Part shown: positions 44,261 to 55,579 of the stretch, in pieces
Layout of the letters: every line of letters begins with the position of its first letter
How positions within the stretch are numbered: the first letter of the stretch is position 1
Assembly: GCA_016748015.1 (NCBI GenBank)
Contig: JAAOMT010000735.1
Span: 254,256-318,255, forward strand
DNA: 64,000 bases
Direction of reading: 5' to 3'
Source: Geosiphon pyriformis
Lineage: Eukaryota; Glomeromycota; Glomeromycetes; Archaeosporales; Geosiphonaceae
The notes under the pieces: model-generated
What the model was told of the DNA's origin: nothing
The model's database searches: none
The model's input: the letters and a program-made list of their open reading frames with translations, nothing else
Translations under genes and position numbers: made by a program

Positions 44261-44940
44261 GTCAAAATCTTCATTTTGAATTAGCTTCAATACTTTTTTT
44301 TCTAGTATTGTTTGTTTGACTTTATTTTTCATGTCTTTTACTTGTACATTGTTCATTTTTCCTTATTGATTAATGGTTATGGTTTCTATGTTAGAGTATA
44401 ACAGTATTTCTGGGTAGTTCTGAAATATGTTGTACAGTCAATAAATTGTTCTCATATGTAGTGTCGAGTTTGTCTTTTTCCCAATAAATTCTTCAATTTG
44501 CTGTATTATGTTTTGGTTAAATATTTTCTTGAATTTGTCAATATACAACTCTTGAATATTCAACTTTCAACCTAACTGGTAGTAACAGTATAATATTGGA
44601 AGTTGTTCTGTCCATTGCTTTCAATTTTTTTTGTAAGTTCTTCTGTTGGTGCCATAATAAGTATTTTTTCAAAAGTGTTCTTTACTTTTTTTATTATGTT
44701 ATCTGACCAGTTTTTATTATTCTTTGGTGGTTGCTGATATGGTGTGTTCTTTGTCTTTCTTTGGGTGTTTTGATAGCAAATTATTTGTTTGTTAATGACA
44801 ATTTCCATGTCTAACTGTTGTTCACTTAAAGCCTAGAACAATTGTTGAGCTATAGTGTGAATATGATCTGGTATTTCTATTTTTCTTGGTTGCTTTTGTC
44901 ATGTGTACTGTGTCTTTATATATTCTTTTGGTTGTTCAAT
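44261..44940 (-). pseudogene. Element C post-integrase ORF remnant
   Basis: Largest open part 44808-44572. Downstream pieces near 44.52-44.26 kb correspond to the H ORF (FKKIFNQNIIQQIEEFI...). Frameshifts and stops. Confidence 0.55.
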
Positions 44941-46318
44941 TTGATGTGTTTGGTTCAATAACTATGGTTGGTTCTAGATCTTGTAGAATCTCATCTGGTT
45001 GAACTAGTATTTTTTGTACTCCCAATTGTGGAATGTTATTGGTGGATGATGATGCTATTTGGTGATATGGTTTCAGTCGATCACCATGTGCTGCTTTGGT
45101 TAAGATTTTGTTGTCCCATCTTAATTTATAAGCTCCATTTCCAAGAATTTCTTCTATGTGAAATGGTCCATCCTATTTGGGGTCAAATTTTCCACTCCAT
45201 TGTTTTTCTGCTTTGGTACAATATAAAAATACTTTGTCTCCAATCTTGAATTTAACTGGTTTGTCTGGTAGTTGATTATCATGTCTTTTTTTTTGTTTTT
45301 TTTGTGACTTCTGAATGTTATTAGCTGCTTTTCGCCATTTATTTTCTAATGTTTCTATTAAGTCATATGTTCTTTTTAGCAATGTTTCCTGAAAATTGTC
45401 CTCAGTTATTGGTTCTGTTGAATAAGTAGTGACTTCTATCTCAACTGGTAATGTTGCTGTTCTACTATATACTAATTCAAATGGTGTTGCTTGTGTAGTG
45501 TTTTACTTCATTGTCTGATAAGCAAATAATACTGATGGTATGAACAAATCCCATTTGTCCTGATTTTCTTGACTGATCTTGGCGATTGCTTTACACAATG
45601 TTCAGTTAAATTTCTCAACTAACCCATTTGTTTGTAAATGGTATGGTGATGATAATGGTTTTTTGATTCCAAATCTCTGACTTAATTCTGCTAATGTTCT
45701 GTTTACAAAGTAAGTTCCTTGATCTGATAATAATTTTTTTGGACATCCATGTTGACAAATTAAATCTTAATGAACAAATTCAGTAACAGATTTTGCATCT
45801 GCTCTTTGAATGGCTTTTGCTTTTGGCCATTTAGTAAAATAGTCCATGGCTACTGTAATATATCTGTTGCTTCTGCTGATGGTTGTTAATAGTCCAACTA
45901 AGTCAATTCCAATGCGATTAAATGATTGTTCTACTTTGATTGATTTTAATAATTCACTTGGTCTTGTTCTACCTCTTTTTTAACAAGCATCACAACTTTG
46001 AACATATTGAATAATGTCTGGATATATTGATGGCCAATAGTATCTTTTTCTGGCTCTTTCTATGGTTGCTTCTTTATAAAAATGTTCTGCTGTTGAATCT
46101 GAGTATATGTTAAACAATATTGTTTCTTTTTCTGATTCTGTAATTACTCTGGTTGGTTGGTCTGGATTTCTTCTGTTTTTTTGGTAAAGTATATTTTGAT
46201 AATTGATGAAATATTTTGATTGCTGTTTTATGTTGTTTTGTTCTTTTTGAGATAATTTCTCCTTGAACAATTGAGTATTTATATAATGCTGGAGTTGTTG
46301 GTATTTTTGTGTATTCAT
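44941..46318 (-). pseudogene. Element C integrase
   Basis: Starts MNTQKYQQLQHYI (46318). The zinc region ends RKRYYWPSIYPDI...SCDAC (45980), then a stop. The core keeps Asp in GIDLVG, Asp in LLSDQGTYF and Glu in NGLVEKFN, with in-frame stops at KEFVH*D-, KFN*T- and TMK*N-type positions. The C-terminal open frame is 45382-45173, ending at a TAG where A has Trp (WDGPF). The tail continues to about 44941. Confidence 0.8.
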
Positions 46319-46339
46319 TTTTTGTTATATATTTTTGAG

Positions 46340-47706
46340 TTAAAATGTTTTTAGATTTGTTTCATTTGTGACAATCCGTTAGCATTTCCATTGTCTTTTC
46401 CCTTTTTATAATGTACTGTATAATTGAATGGTGAAAGTTTTATTTTCTATCTGGTATGACAATCATCTGCAAATTCTTGTTTCTGGATTGAAGTCAATCC
46501 CTTGTGATCCATATATATTTCAAACTTTTGGCTCAAGTATTTTCTCCATTTCATGACTGTCTAATAGATTGCTAAATGTTTTAGTGCTGGTGTTTTATAG
46601 TTTTTTTTGGCTGGATTTAAGCTTCTACTGGCGTAAGCTACTGGATGTTCTCTTCCATCTGGTTTTTTCTGTGATAGTACTGCTCCTAATGTTTGACCTG
46701 ATGCATCTGTAGTAATAATAAATAGTTTGCTGTAATCTGGATACATCAATATTGAAGCTTGAATAAGCTTTTTTCTCAGTGTGTTGAATGCTTCTTGTTG
46801 AACTTCAGTCCATTTATACTTCATATTCTTGGTTTGTAGATGGTAAAGTGGCTGGGTTAGTTTAGAAAAATCTTTGATAAAATGTTAATAATAATCTGCA
46901 AATCCCAAAAATGCTCTTAGTTTTAACAAATTTGCTGGTACTAGAAAGTTCTTTACTATTGCAATCTTATCTGGATCTGTTTTGATTCCATTTTTGCTCA
47001 CCACATGTTCCAAAAACTAGAGTTCAGTTTTTCCAAAGAAACATTTGGTTGCATTTAGCTTTAGTTCAGCTCTTCTTAATCTTTCAAACACTTGTTGGAG
47101 ATAATACAGATGATTATCAAATGTTTTTGAAAACACATTGGTGTTATCCAAGTATATGACTACTGATTTTCATAGTAATCCAGTATAGATAATTTCCATG
47201 AGCTGTTGGAATGTTGCTGGAGCATTTATCAATCTAAATGGCATGACTTCAAACTCAAAATTTCTCTCTCTTGTGGTAAATACTGTTTTCTTTTTGTTGG
47301 CTAAATTTATGGCTACTTGCCAGTAACTACTATCTAAATTCAGTGTTGAGAACCATTTATTTCTTTCAAAAGCATTGAATAGTTCTTGGATCTTTGGAGT
47401 TGGATAGCTATCATCTTTTGTTACTTTATTCAGTTTTTGGTAGTTTACACAAAAGCAGATTTTCCCATTTTTCTTTTGGACTAGTACTACTGGTGACAAC
47501 CATGAACTCATTGATGGCTGAATTAACCTGTTGTTAAGCATTTGGTTAATTTCTTGATAAATGATCTCATGGCTAGCTGGTAGTACTCTGTATGTTCTTT
47601 GTTTAATTAGCATTGTATTTCCAGTTTTAATCTGATGCTGGATTATGTTGGTTCTGCCAAATTCATTTTTACTGGCAAAAATGTCATTGAATTTGTTGAG
47701 TAACAT
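46340..47706 (-). pseudogene. Element C reverse transcriptase/RNase H
   Basis: 47706-47170 is an open 178-codon RT part: LINQRLIQP-like block, FCVNYQKLN, STLNLDSSYWQV (first catalytic Asp replaced by Asn in the usual TLDL), KKKTVFTTRERNFEF, INAPATFQQLME. After a stop comes VVIYLDNTNVFS with YLDN at 47143-47154. The RNase H open frame 46824-46561 keeps ITTDASGQTLGAVLS and SRSLNPAKKNY. The beta spacer domain precedes it. Confidence 0.8.
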
Positions 47707-47790
47707 CTTTAGTTGTATTTGTTAAAGTGGGTCTAGATTCCCCATGTTTATCTGTTCCAATTGTTCTGGTTAGAGCAGATAACATTTGCT

Positions 47791-48042
47791 TCATCTATAA
47801 ATGATTTGTGATGTAATGTTCACATATCCACAAAGCTGTGAAAAATCTGGAATGTGGTTTGGTAGTTGATTCTCAACTTTGGTGGTTAAATATCCAATGA
47901 TAGTTCTTTTTGGTATTTCAATAACACTTCCTGTTGTATTGTAGATAGAAATTTTGATATTTTTGGGGCTTTTGGCTAATATATAGAGATTAATGAGTCC
48001 AATTTCTTCTGATTTGCAAATAGTAGCTTTTGCTTTAAACAA
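47791..48042 (-). pseudogene. Element C beta-rich spacer domain
   Basis: 83 open codons: INLYILAKSPKNIKISIYN, IPKRTIIGYLTTKV, IPDFSQLCGYV. Counterparts in A, B and D (59.46-59.70 kb). Confidence 0.5.
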
Positions 48043-48099
48043 TTAAGCTTGATCTTTTACTTCTCTTTTTATGGCTAACATATACTGGTCATATGGTGG

Positions 48100-48620
48100 A
48101 ATGGAAATTGATTAACGGGTTAAGATAATTTCTCCTTTGTCAATAACTTTTTCTTCCGCCATATTAACTGATATATCTATTCTACCCATTGATCCAAATT
48201 TCTGTATTTTTCTAGCAATAATCCCTAATTTTTTCCTATTTTCTACTGAAACTAACTGAGTTATTTTCACCAGAAGTGGAAATATTGTCTATGCTATCTT
48301 TTTATTTGGCTCTATAATATAGATCTTTTCTGAATCATTTTGTAACATAACAATGATATTTCCTACATACTCTGCATTAATTATTCCTCTTCTGATGTTG
48401 ATTTTTTTTTTGCTAGGCTATTCCTAGATGCTAATTGAACCATGGTTGTTACCAGAATTTCCAAAGCTATTTTGAGATCAATACATGTGTGCAAATTTGG
48501 TTCCAATTTGATGATATTCTTCCCTAGATATCTCAGATTAAACCTTGCATCAGTATTATACATGTATTTAGGCATGATACCTTCATTATTATTACTGTAC
48601 TATTTGAGTTTTTGTTTCTT
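48100..48620 (-). pseudogene. Element C dUTPase remnant
   Basis: Motif 1 NTDARFNLRY (usual AGYDL lost), motif 2 RNSLAKKK, then a frame change; motif 3 GIINAEYVGNIIVML, motif 4 region before LVKITQLV, and a motif 5 trace FGSMGRIDI. The first Gly and the motif 3 Asp are altered. Inactive. Confidence 0.7.
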
Positions 48621-48829
48621 AGAGAGATCAGAAAATGCAATGTATATTTCTGGGTTTGAATCAGAGCCTGAATTGTTGAGACTTTTGTTGCCATATTGAG
48701 CTAAGCTAAAACCAGTGTTTTTGTCATCATTGTTGTCGAAGTTTGAATCAGGATTGAAAACTGATTCTGATTCTAATGTGCAGTTGTTTATTGATTCATC
48801 TTTTTTTGGGATCGTATAGATCATGTGTA

Positions 48830-49480
48830 GTGGTGGATTGTAAATAAGGTCACACTCATTACAATACTAAAAGTCACATGGGATCAAACAATGGTCACAT
48901 AATTGGGTGTTTAGTTCTTCCAAGCATTGTTCTTGCTCTTCTTTAGTGAGTGCTAATTACTGGTAATGTTCATGAAATTCCTCTGAATTGTCCTCAATAT
49001 TGCCAAAGACATCAAAAGTTTGAATGTATTTGGGTTCAGAAAAAGATAGAGGGTTGTTTTTAATTTCCAGTAGTTTGCTAATTGTCACACCTTCTGCTTT
49101 CATATACGCCATTCTCCAGAGTTCATGTTTATCGTGGGGATATTTTTTCAATTATTACAATGCTTTTTTCCATGCATTGTCAATTAGTGTTCCTTTATAT
49201 ACTCAGTTATTTATCAAGATAGTGTATTGGCATGTCTCATTGCACATTTCTCCACACCCAGGAATGTCATTCCATATTTCTTTGTCTGGTAAGATAGTTT
49301 TACATGCGAGACAGGATTGATTATTCCATTTTCCTTGTTATTTTGGTCATCCAAAGCATTCTATGACATATAAGCGGTAATAGAATTTTGTGGCCGTGGC
49401 ATATTCTTCATTGTTGCCACAGCAAGTGCCCATTGACGACAATCTCTTGCTGCAATCAACACATTCTAATTTTGGTCAGT
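48830..49480 (-). pseudogene. Element C Cys-rich domain
   Basis: Head ECVDCSKRLSSMGTCCG (CVDC codons at 49452-49463), then KWNNQSCLACKTILPDKEIWN, GCGEMCNETCQYTILIN, an acidic helical stretch (49151-48957), and the tail QLCDHCLIPCDF, stop, YCNECDL near 48.86-48.90 kb. Here the CxxC frame is clean across the head, unlike in A. Unrecognised domain, probably zinc-binding. Confidence 0.65.
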
Positions 49481-49879
49481 GATAATTGGGTAGTTGTAAT
49501 GAAGTATAAGCATATAAACTATAAGTGCTGCTGATAGGAATGGTTTTTTTTTCCTTTTCCTTTTCCTTTTCCTTGTCCGTTTCTTTTCACTCCCAGTTTG
49601 CTGATTTGTTTTGGTCATTATCAGTTTCTCAGACTTGGTCGATATTTTAGGTAAGTTTTTTCTTCTGCTTTCTTTTGTTGTTGTTGTCCCAGAAGAGTAT
49701 TGGTGGCAACTTGTTGTGGTCTTCATTGGCTCAAGAGATTTAGTATACTTCCCAAGTAGGTTTCTCTTTTTCTTTTTCAAACTCGATGAATGGTACTGAT
49801 GGCATGATAATAGGTTTAAAGTGGCCACACATGGCTGGTACATGTGTGTATTGACCATTTTGACTAAGCTAAAGCTTTT

Positions 49880-50495
49880 GGGTGTTCTAATTAAGCATCA
49901 CATGAGTTTTAGACAGCCAGTTATTGCCAACAAGTGCTTGGTACTGAGTGGCTTTCATGATTAATATCTTGATTGGTACAATGATGCCATTGACTTCAAT
50001 GGGTAGGGCATCTATTTCACCAATTGGTGTCTTGGTGGTTCTATTAGTGGTAATTATCCTTGCACTAGCAGCTCGATCAACTTGGCAACCTAATTGGTCC
50101 ATGAGCTGTCTTGTGATGATGCTGCCAGCTGATCCACTATCTAGGATTAGTTTGATGAACTGACCATCAATTTTGACATCCGTGTATATCACTGTGATAG
50201 GTTTTTCTTCAAGTGTGGCTTTACTGAACAATGGGGTTTCTGTTGGTTCCTTGATTTCGAAAGAAAATATAGCTGTTAGAGACTTGTCTTTTATGACAGT
50301 GGCTGGCAGAATATTGGTAAGCAATTGCTTCTGTTTGGGTTTCCAGTTGTTGAGTGAGGTGCCTTCTGGAGTAACCAAAAGACTTAAATAGTTCTGGAAA
50401 CTTGGGTTTTGAGTGTACCTGGTTTCTGAACTCCACTGTTGTAATCTGGATGGCTGGTTGGGTGAACTGGAGATTGGTTGGTAAACAACCATCAT
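49880..50495 (-). pseudogene. Element C aspartic protease
   Basis: 202 open codons: a linker with FSFEIKEPTETPLFS, then LILDSGSAGSIITRQLMDQLG with an intact D-S-G, TPIGEIDALPIEV, and ALVGNNWLSKTHVML. The best preserved protease here. It ends at a stop before the Cys-rich domain. Confidence 0.8.
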
Positions 50496-50499
50496 TGAT

Positions 50500-51932
50500 C
50501 TTCAGTTTTGGGTGACTCTTGATCTAGGGTTTCCTGATGTCATTTGAGCTGGGTTTGATGGCAGTATTTGGACTGTGGATGTCTGATAAATTATTTGTGG
50601 CTGTGGTGGTTGATATATTATCAGCAGCTGTGGTTGATAAACTGGAGATTGATATATGAGTGGTTAATATATTGGCTGTTGTGTCATTGGCAGATAAGTC
50701 AGTTGATATGTTGCTGAGCTTAATTGATAATTCAGAGTTGGAAACCTGCAATTGGGGTTTCAATATTGATTTTCCGATTGTTGGTTTTCTATTTTTAACC
50801 AACAATCAATTTTCAAATGTTTTTGTTTACCACAGTAGTGGCAGATATGCATTTCTTGCTGTCATGGCTGATTAGATGATGATGAAAAATGCGACTGATT
50901 TTGTAAGCAATTTGTGATTCCTAAATTATTGTGTCGTTGGGATGGCTAATAAATTGTGTGATTGTCAGCCAAGTATTTCTTTAATTTCTGATTGATAGAA
51001 TCACTGAATTGTTTCAATTTGGAATCCAATTCAGATGATCTATTTAGCACTAAGTTAATGGCTTGGGTATGATTAACTTTGAGTTCAGCTGCTTCAAAAT
51101 TTTGGGCATTGGTAACTGCAACTTGAAGGTCTGCTGAATGCATTGGACATACACATTGGAGGATGCTACTGTGCAGATCTCTAATAAATTGGTTTAGAAT
51201 TTGGAGTGCTGTAAAATAATCAGCCTGGATTGCTTGAATTTGGCACAGATTCTTATAGAAGCATCCTAGATAAGTAGTGACTACTTTATTTTCCTCTTGT
51301 TTGATAGTGGTAAAAGTGTTTGCTAGCCAATTAATACTATTATTGTTGCTGAAGTATTGTAGGAATGCAAGCTTGAATACAGCAAAATCTTGGGGTTTGT
51401 TAGCCAAGCTTTGATATCATGAATTGGCAGTATCTTGGAGAAAGTAAAGAATGGTCTGCATGGCTCTGGCATCATTTCAGCCATTGGCTATGATGGCTTT
51501 CTCCACATCATTTAGTCACACTTGGGTGTCATCTTCTTTGCTGGTAAATTTCTTAAATTTCACTATCAGAATGTAGGCCATTGGATTGACATTTGGTTGT
51601 TGCAGTTGTTATTGCTGCTGTTGAAGTGGCTGCTGTAGTTGTTGAGATGATTGAAATAGCTGCTGTTGCTGTTTGTCGATTGGTAGAGCTGGATTAATCA
51701 TGATTACTGGAGATAAGTGTTGTTGATTATTAATGTTGGGATTGTAATTATTCTGATTGTGCTGCGTTTGGAAATTTACAGTCTCAATTTCTGGATTTTC
51801 CAAATTTGGATTTTGCTGAGTCTGAAAATTTGGGGTTTTAATGTTCAGGTTTTCTGGGATTGGGTTCTGATAAGTAAATTCTTGATCTTCAGATTCTTCT
51901 TCCTCTTTTTTTTGTTCTTCTTCTGAATCCAT
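50500..51932 (-). pseudogene. Element C gag, capsid and nucleocapsid
   Basis: Open part 51932-51609 begins MDSEEEQKKEEEE and is acidic, then Asn/Gln-rich. The capsid-like retrotransposon-gag region is 51.55-50.95 kb (FTSKEDDTQVWLNDVEKAI, YFLQDTANSWYQSLANKPQ, FKLAFLQYFSNNN, LNQFIRDLHSSIL). The zinc knuckle CHYCGKQKHLKIDC near 50.83 kb has all four ligands. Two or three stops only. Confidence 0.75.
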
Positions 51933-52211
51933 TACTTTCCAGGGACTTGCAGTTCCAAAATTTGGTTGCAGTAGCAGAGATTAAAGTCCTGATGGTGTTG
52001 GAAATCATGACTTAAATCCTTCAAAATACACATCATATGATCCTAGAAGATCTTTTTTCCTTTGTTTACTCTAAAATGGGAATCATCCAAAAGTTGATGT
52101 CACATGTGATGTGGACACACCTGTTGCTATAATGTTGATGGCACTTTCAGGTGTATAGTAGTATGATGGATTTGTTGGTAATTCAATTTTGTATTTCTTC
52201 CAAGTAGGTGG

Positions 52212-52577
52212 TTAGATCCATTGAGGTGTTACTGCTAGTATTTGTAATTTTTCTTTGTCTTTACTGGCATAAGTGATTGGGTATCTTTGTTGTGTGTAAT
52301 GTTCAATTTTTTTATTAATCTCAATGATGATGGATGCAAAATTATAATTTGTTGGTAAGCTGGTGTTTTGGATTAATTTGTGGTAAAAAGTTTCTCTTAC
52401 TAATTCAGTGTTTACTGGTGTTTCTAACAAATAGGCAATTCTTTTGTTAACATAAAAATTGAAGGCTGATTCTGCTGATATTTGATTGTGGTTCAATTCC
52501 AAATGTTGACAGTAGTGTTGAAATAAGAATTTCATAAATCCTAAATGGTTTGCTCTTATACTTTCTGATTCTGCCAC
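52212..52577 (-). pseudogene. Element C N-terminal gag region
   Basis: 121 open codons, first codon GTG, so the true start is upstream or lost. Helical: ANHLGFMKFLFQHYCQHLEL, then AFNFYVNKRIAYLLETPV, then INKKIEHYTQQRYPI. It aligns by pattern with 22938-23636 of A. Followed by stops and a frameshift before the MDSEEE frame. Confidence 0.55.
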
Positions 52578-52621
52578 TGTTGATTTATTTGTTGGTGCTG
52601 GTTCTCTGTAGGATTATACTT

Positions 52622-52637
52622 TATAGGGAGCACCAAA
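52622..52637 (-). other. Element C primer-binding site
   Basis: Minus strand TTTGGTGCTCCCTATA directly after the LTR end (CTGTAACA). Confidence 0.7.
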
Positions 52638-53454
52638 TGTTACAGATGATTATTTGGGGTCTCAAGTCAAATAACAAATCTGTAACTTGATGCTTAGTTG
52701 GTACTCGAGTGTTGATATTTGAAGGTTTTGGTTGTAGAGTTCTTTGTATAATGAACAAAAATTTAATAGTTTGTTTTCAGTAGTCTCCCAGAATTGCAAT
52801 TCTGTCAAATTTTTTTCTCAGTGTAATGGCCAGTAATCTTCCTAGTAAGCTATTCTCAAATCTATGAATGTTCTACCCTTGTTTTACAGGTCTTTTACCA
52901 GTCTCTATAATGTCTGTATCTCAGTGCTTAATCCTTAATCAATTTAGTAAAACCAAAAAAATAACAAAAAAAAATAAAAGCAAATAAAAGAAGATAAAAA
53001 AATAAATAGAAACAATTACAAGTTAGTATTTTGTCAATAGCCATGATCAAAAGCTATTGTTCTAGTGTGGTTAAGTATTAATTACTATCAATATGAAGTG
53101 TTAATAGTAAAAAGTATGTTGAGATAGTGAATAATTATTTATGGATATTTGTGATGTAAAAGGTTTTGAACTGATGGATTCTGCTTTTTTTACTTCTAAC
53201 ACTATCATTATATATACATAATTGATGTTCTATGAGATCGCTCATATTCCCGAGTAATATGCTATGATTTTTTGAGCAATATTTACATTGTTGAGCAATG
53301 TGCTCTAATTTTCTAACATTGCTCCACATTGTTGAGCAATGTGCCATGTTTTCTGACATTGCTCCATATTGCTGAGCAATGTGCTCACATATTACATACT
53401 ATTTGCTTATTGGTCTACTATTTCCTTATATCTGTTTTCTTTCTATAAGTAACA
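52638..53454 (-). repeat. Element C 5' LTR
   Basis: 817 bp, TGTTACAGATGA to AAGTAACA. TATA box on the minus strand at 53209-53216. Confidence 0.85.
53233..53395. repeat. TTGAGCAATGTG repeat block in the C 5' LTR
   Basis: Units of about 45-55 bp built from ACATTGCTCCACATTG and TTGAGCAATGTGC. The two halves are inverted (TTGCTC with GAGCAA), so each unit can fold. The 3' LTR has only a short version (44118-44175). It lies in U3, upstream of the TATA box in the element's orientation. Confidence 0.7.
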
Positions 53455-54519
53455 TTGGTTGGTTTTTTTGCAAGGCTTTGATACAATGAGTCAGCAGTTC
53501 CAGTCAAAAAGAATGGCAATGCTTGAATAGCCCTATTATCATCTCAATTGTTAGCAGTGATGGCTTTCTTAGCTTCCATGATTTATGTATATGCATCATC
53601 TTTTTCACCAAAGAATTTTTCTAATTTGGCGATATCTTGATAAGCCATAATCCAGTGGATAGGTGGAGTCTTACTGGTTAATATGGAGGAGTTTGGTGTT
53701 TGCATGCTAGAGTGTTCTCCTGGTGCTAATTCTAGTTGTTTTCTTTTGTTAATTTTTCCAATGGGCTAAAAGATAGCTGTTTCTTCAGAGAGGGTAGTTG
53801 ATGTTTCAGTCAAAAGTTGGGTTGGTAGTAATTCTCACGTCAACATATTTTTATTTGTTTTATTAATTGTTGGGGTGAGATTTCTAAACAATGATACATA
53901 TTCTCCTAATGATTTGGTTCAATTGTGTTGACCCCAGAGGTGTAGATTTCTAGGAGTTCATGGTATTTCTAACTGGGTTTCTGAGAGTGGATTGAATACA
54001 ATTCTACTTTAAGGTGTCTGATGATATGATGGAATTGTTGAGGAGAGAAACCTTGATTTTTTGTTGACCATAGACTTAACTTGTTCTTGTGTGGCTGCTG
54101 TGCTATTGGGTTCGGATTTGTATTTTCTAGGATTGGATTCCACTGGTTGTTGTACTTGAGAAAATCATTTTGTCACATAATATTTAATGTCTGTATCAAT
54201 TATGCACAGAGTTGTAGTAATTGCTTGGATAGTCATGGCTGTTGAGTACTCTAATAAGCTTTGATAGATTTGTTCTTCAAGTCTTTCTGTGTTGGTTGCA
54301 TGGCCTAATAAACAGTCAATTTTTGCATTGATATAGTTACAAAAATTACTTTCTGCATAAACAGTTTCTACTGGTATTCCTAAGTCTTTTTGAAAGTATT
54401 AAAATAATACTTTTCTGTATAGAAAGTGGTTTTTTCCTACTGTTTCAATAGTCACCACTTTTGTGAATTTTCAGGATGCTCTGTCTCTGTGAATTTATAA
54501 CCTCACAAGGAGCACCAAA
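53455..54519 (-). pseudogene. Element B gag, N-terminal side
   Basis: Continues B gag beyond C. Readable parts: a capsid start (FLTGTADSLYQSLAKKP near 53.46-53.52 kb), a KLEKFFGEKDDAYT-like part near 53.6 kb, a Pro/Ser/Thr/Asn-rich part near 53.7-54.1 kb, and an N-terminal helical stretch near 54.2-54.45 kb. Many stops. Confidence 0.55.
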
Positions 54520-54568
54520 TGTTATGAGTAAACTTGGTGTAATAAGGAGATAGTAACATTTGGTGCTC
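54510..54568. repeat. 15-bp perfect inverted repeat covering PBS and LTR end of B
   Basis: GAGCACCAAATGTTA at 54510-54524 is the exact reverse complement of TAACATTTGGTGCTC at 54554-54568, with 29 bp between. In the element's orientation the 3' arm is the LTR end plus PBS, the 5' arm lies inside the LTR. Confidence 0.8.
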
Positions 54569-55561
54569 TCAATTATTGGTAATGTGTCTTTTGCATAATT
54601 CTGCTGGCTTAGTCTTGATTATTAGTTGCTGAAGATCTTATTTTACTGGTTGTGAATTTATCTATTGAGTTCTTTGATTATAAGGCACAGAGTTTTGGTT
54701 CTCACTGATTACAACTTCTTATAAAGATGAGCTTTCTTTTCTGAGCTAATAAGCACAGTCATTAAGGTCTGGCATTGTTTTTTTGCCTTTCTGGTAAGCT
54801 ATCAAGATAACATTAATATCTAAAAACTCTAGAAAGAGCTTCTTTCTTTTACCAAGCTATTATGAAATCTATTCTCAGACAGTTAATTTTATTATGTTAC
54901 TGCTTCATAAAAGAATAAAGAAAAAAAATAAAAAGAAAAAAAAATAGAAGAAAGAAAAAAAGAAAAGAATTAGTATTGTCAATTGCTGTGATCAAGAGCA
55001 ATTGGTCCAAATTGTTAATAGTTTAAGACAGTTATGCTAAAAGCATCTGTCTTAGAACAAAGATATAAAACAATAGTCAATTCATGTATATTTCACAAAG
55101 TTTGAGAACATGAATTTGTGATTCTGATTTCTTGATAATTAATTTATTTCAGAAGATGAAGATAGAATAAAATAAATGATAGAAGAGGTAAAAATATTTG
55201 ATTCTTGTCTAGGGATTTGTATTTATTTGTCTGTTCATTTCTACTTTTTACAACTACTTGTTTTTATACATTTTATTGGTTTTACAGAATTGCTTCTGAT
55301 TGTTTCATTATTGCTAACTATTGCTTTGTTATTTCTGTTATTGCTTTGTTTTTTTATGTTATTACTAGTTATCCTACATTATAACATATTATCTGGTGTT
55401 ATTACATGTTATTCTGTGTTATTCTATGTTATAATACATTATCTTGCATTATTCTAAGTTATAACACATTATCCAATATTATTGTGTACTATTTTGTATT
55501 TATGTTACATTTTGGTCATGTTTCTTCATAACTCCAAATTGGTTTTTCTACTCTGATAACA
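54520..55561 (-). repeat. Element B 5' LTR
   Basis: About 1042 bp, TGTTATGAGTAA to CTGATAACA on plus. The part 54905-55561 matches the 3' LTR. A purine-rich A/G tract is at 54905-54965. Confidence 0.75.
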
Positions 55562-55579
55562 CTATTATTAGTTCAACTC

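Larger units (their letters stand above)
43515..53454 (-). mobile_element. Element C: two-LTR Ty3/gypsy element, nearly complete
   Basis: 9940 bp, minus orientation, inserted in the gag of B. The flanks are TCAG (43511-43514) and TTGG (53455-53458), compatible with a TCGG duplication in which each copy lost the CpG. LTRs are 53454-52638 and 44231-43515. It has the longest surviving open frames of the C/D type. Confidence 0.85.
35829..55561 (-). mobile_element. Element B: Ty3/gypsy element split by element C
   Basis: Minus orientation. 3' LTR 36495-35829 (partly in the gap), internal part 36496-43514 and 53455-54519, 5' LTR 55561-54520. Domain order is the same as in A. C sits in its capsid region. 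B itself lies in element D. It is more decayed than C: protease D-S-R, YLDN, frequent stops. Confidence 0.8.
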
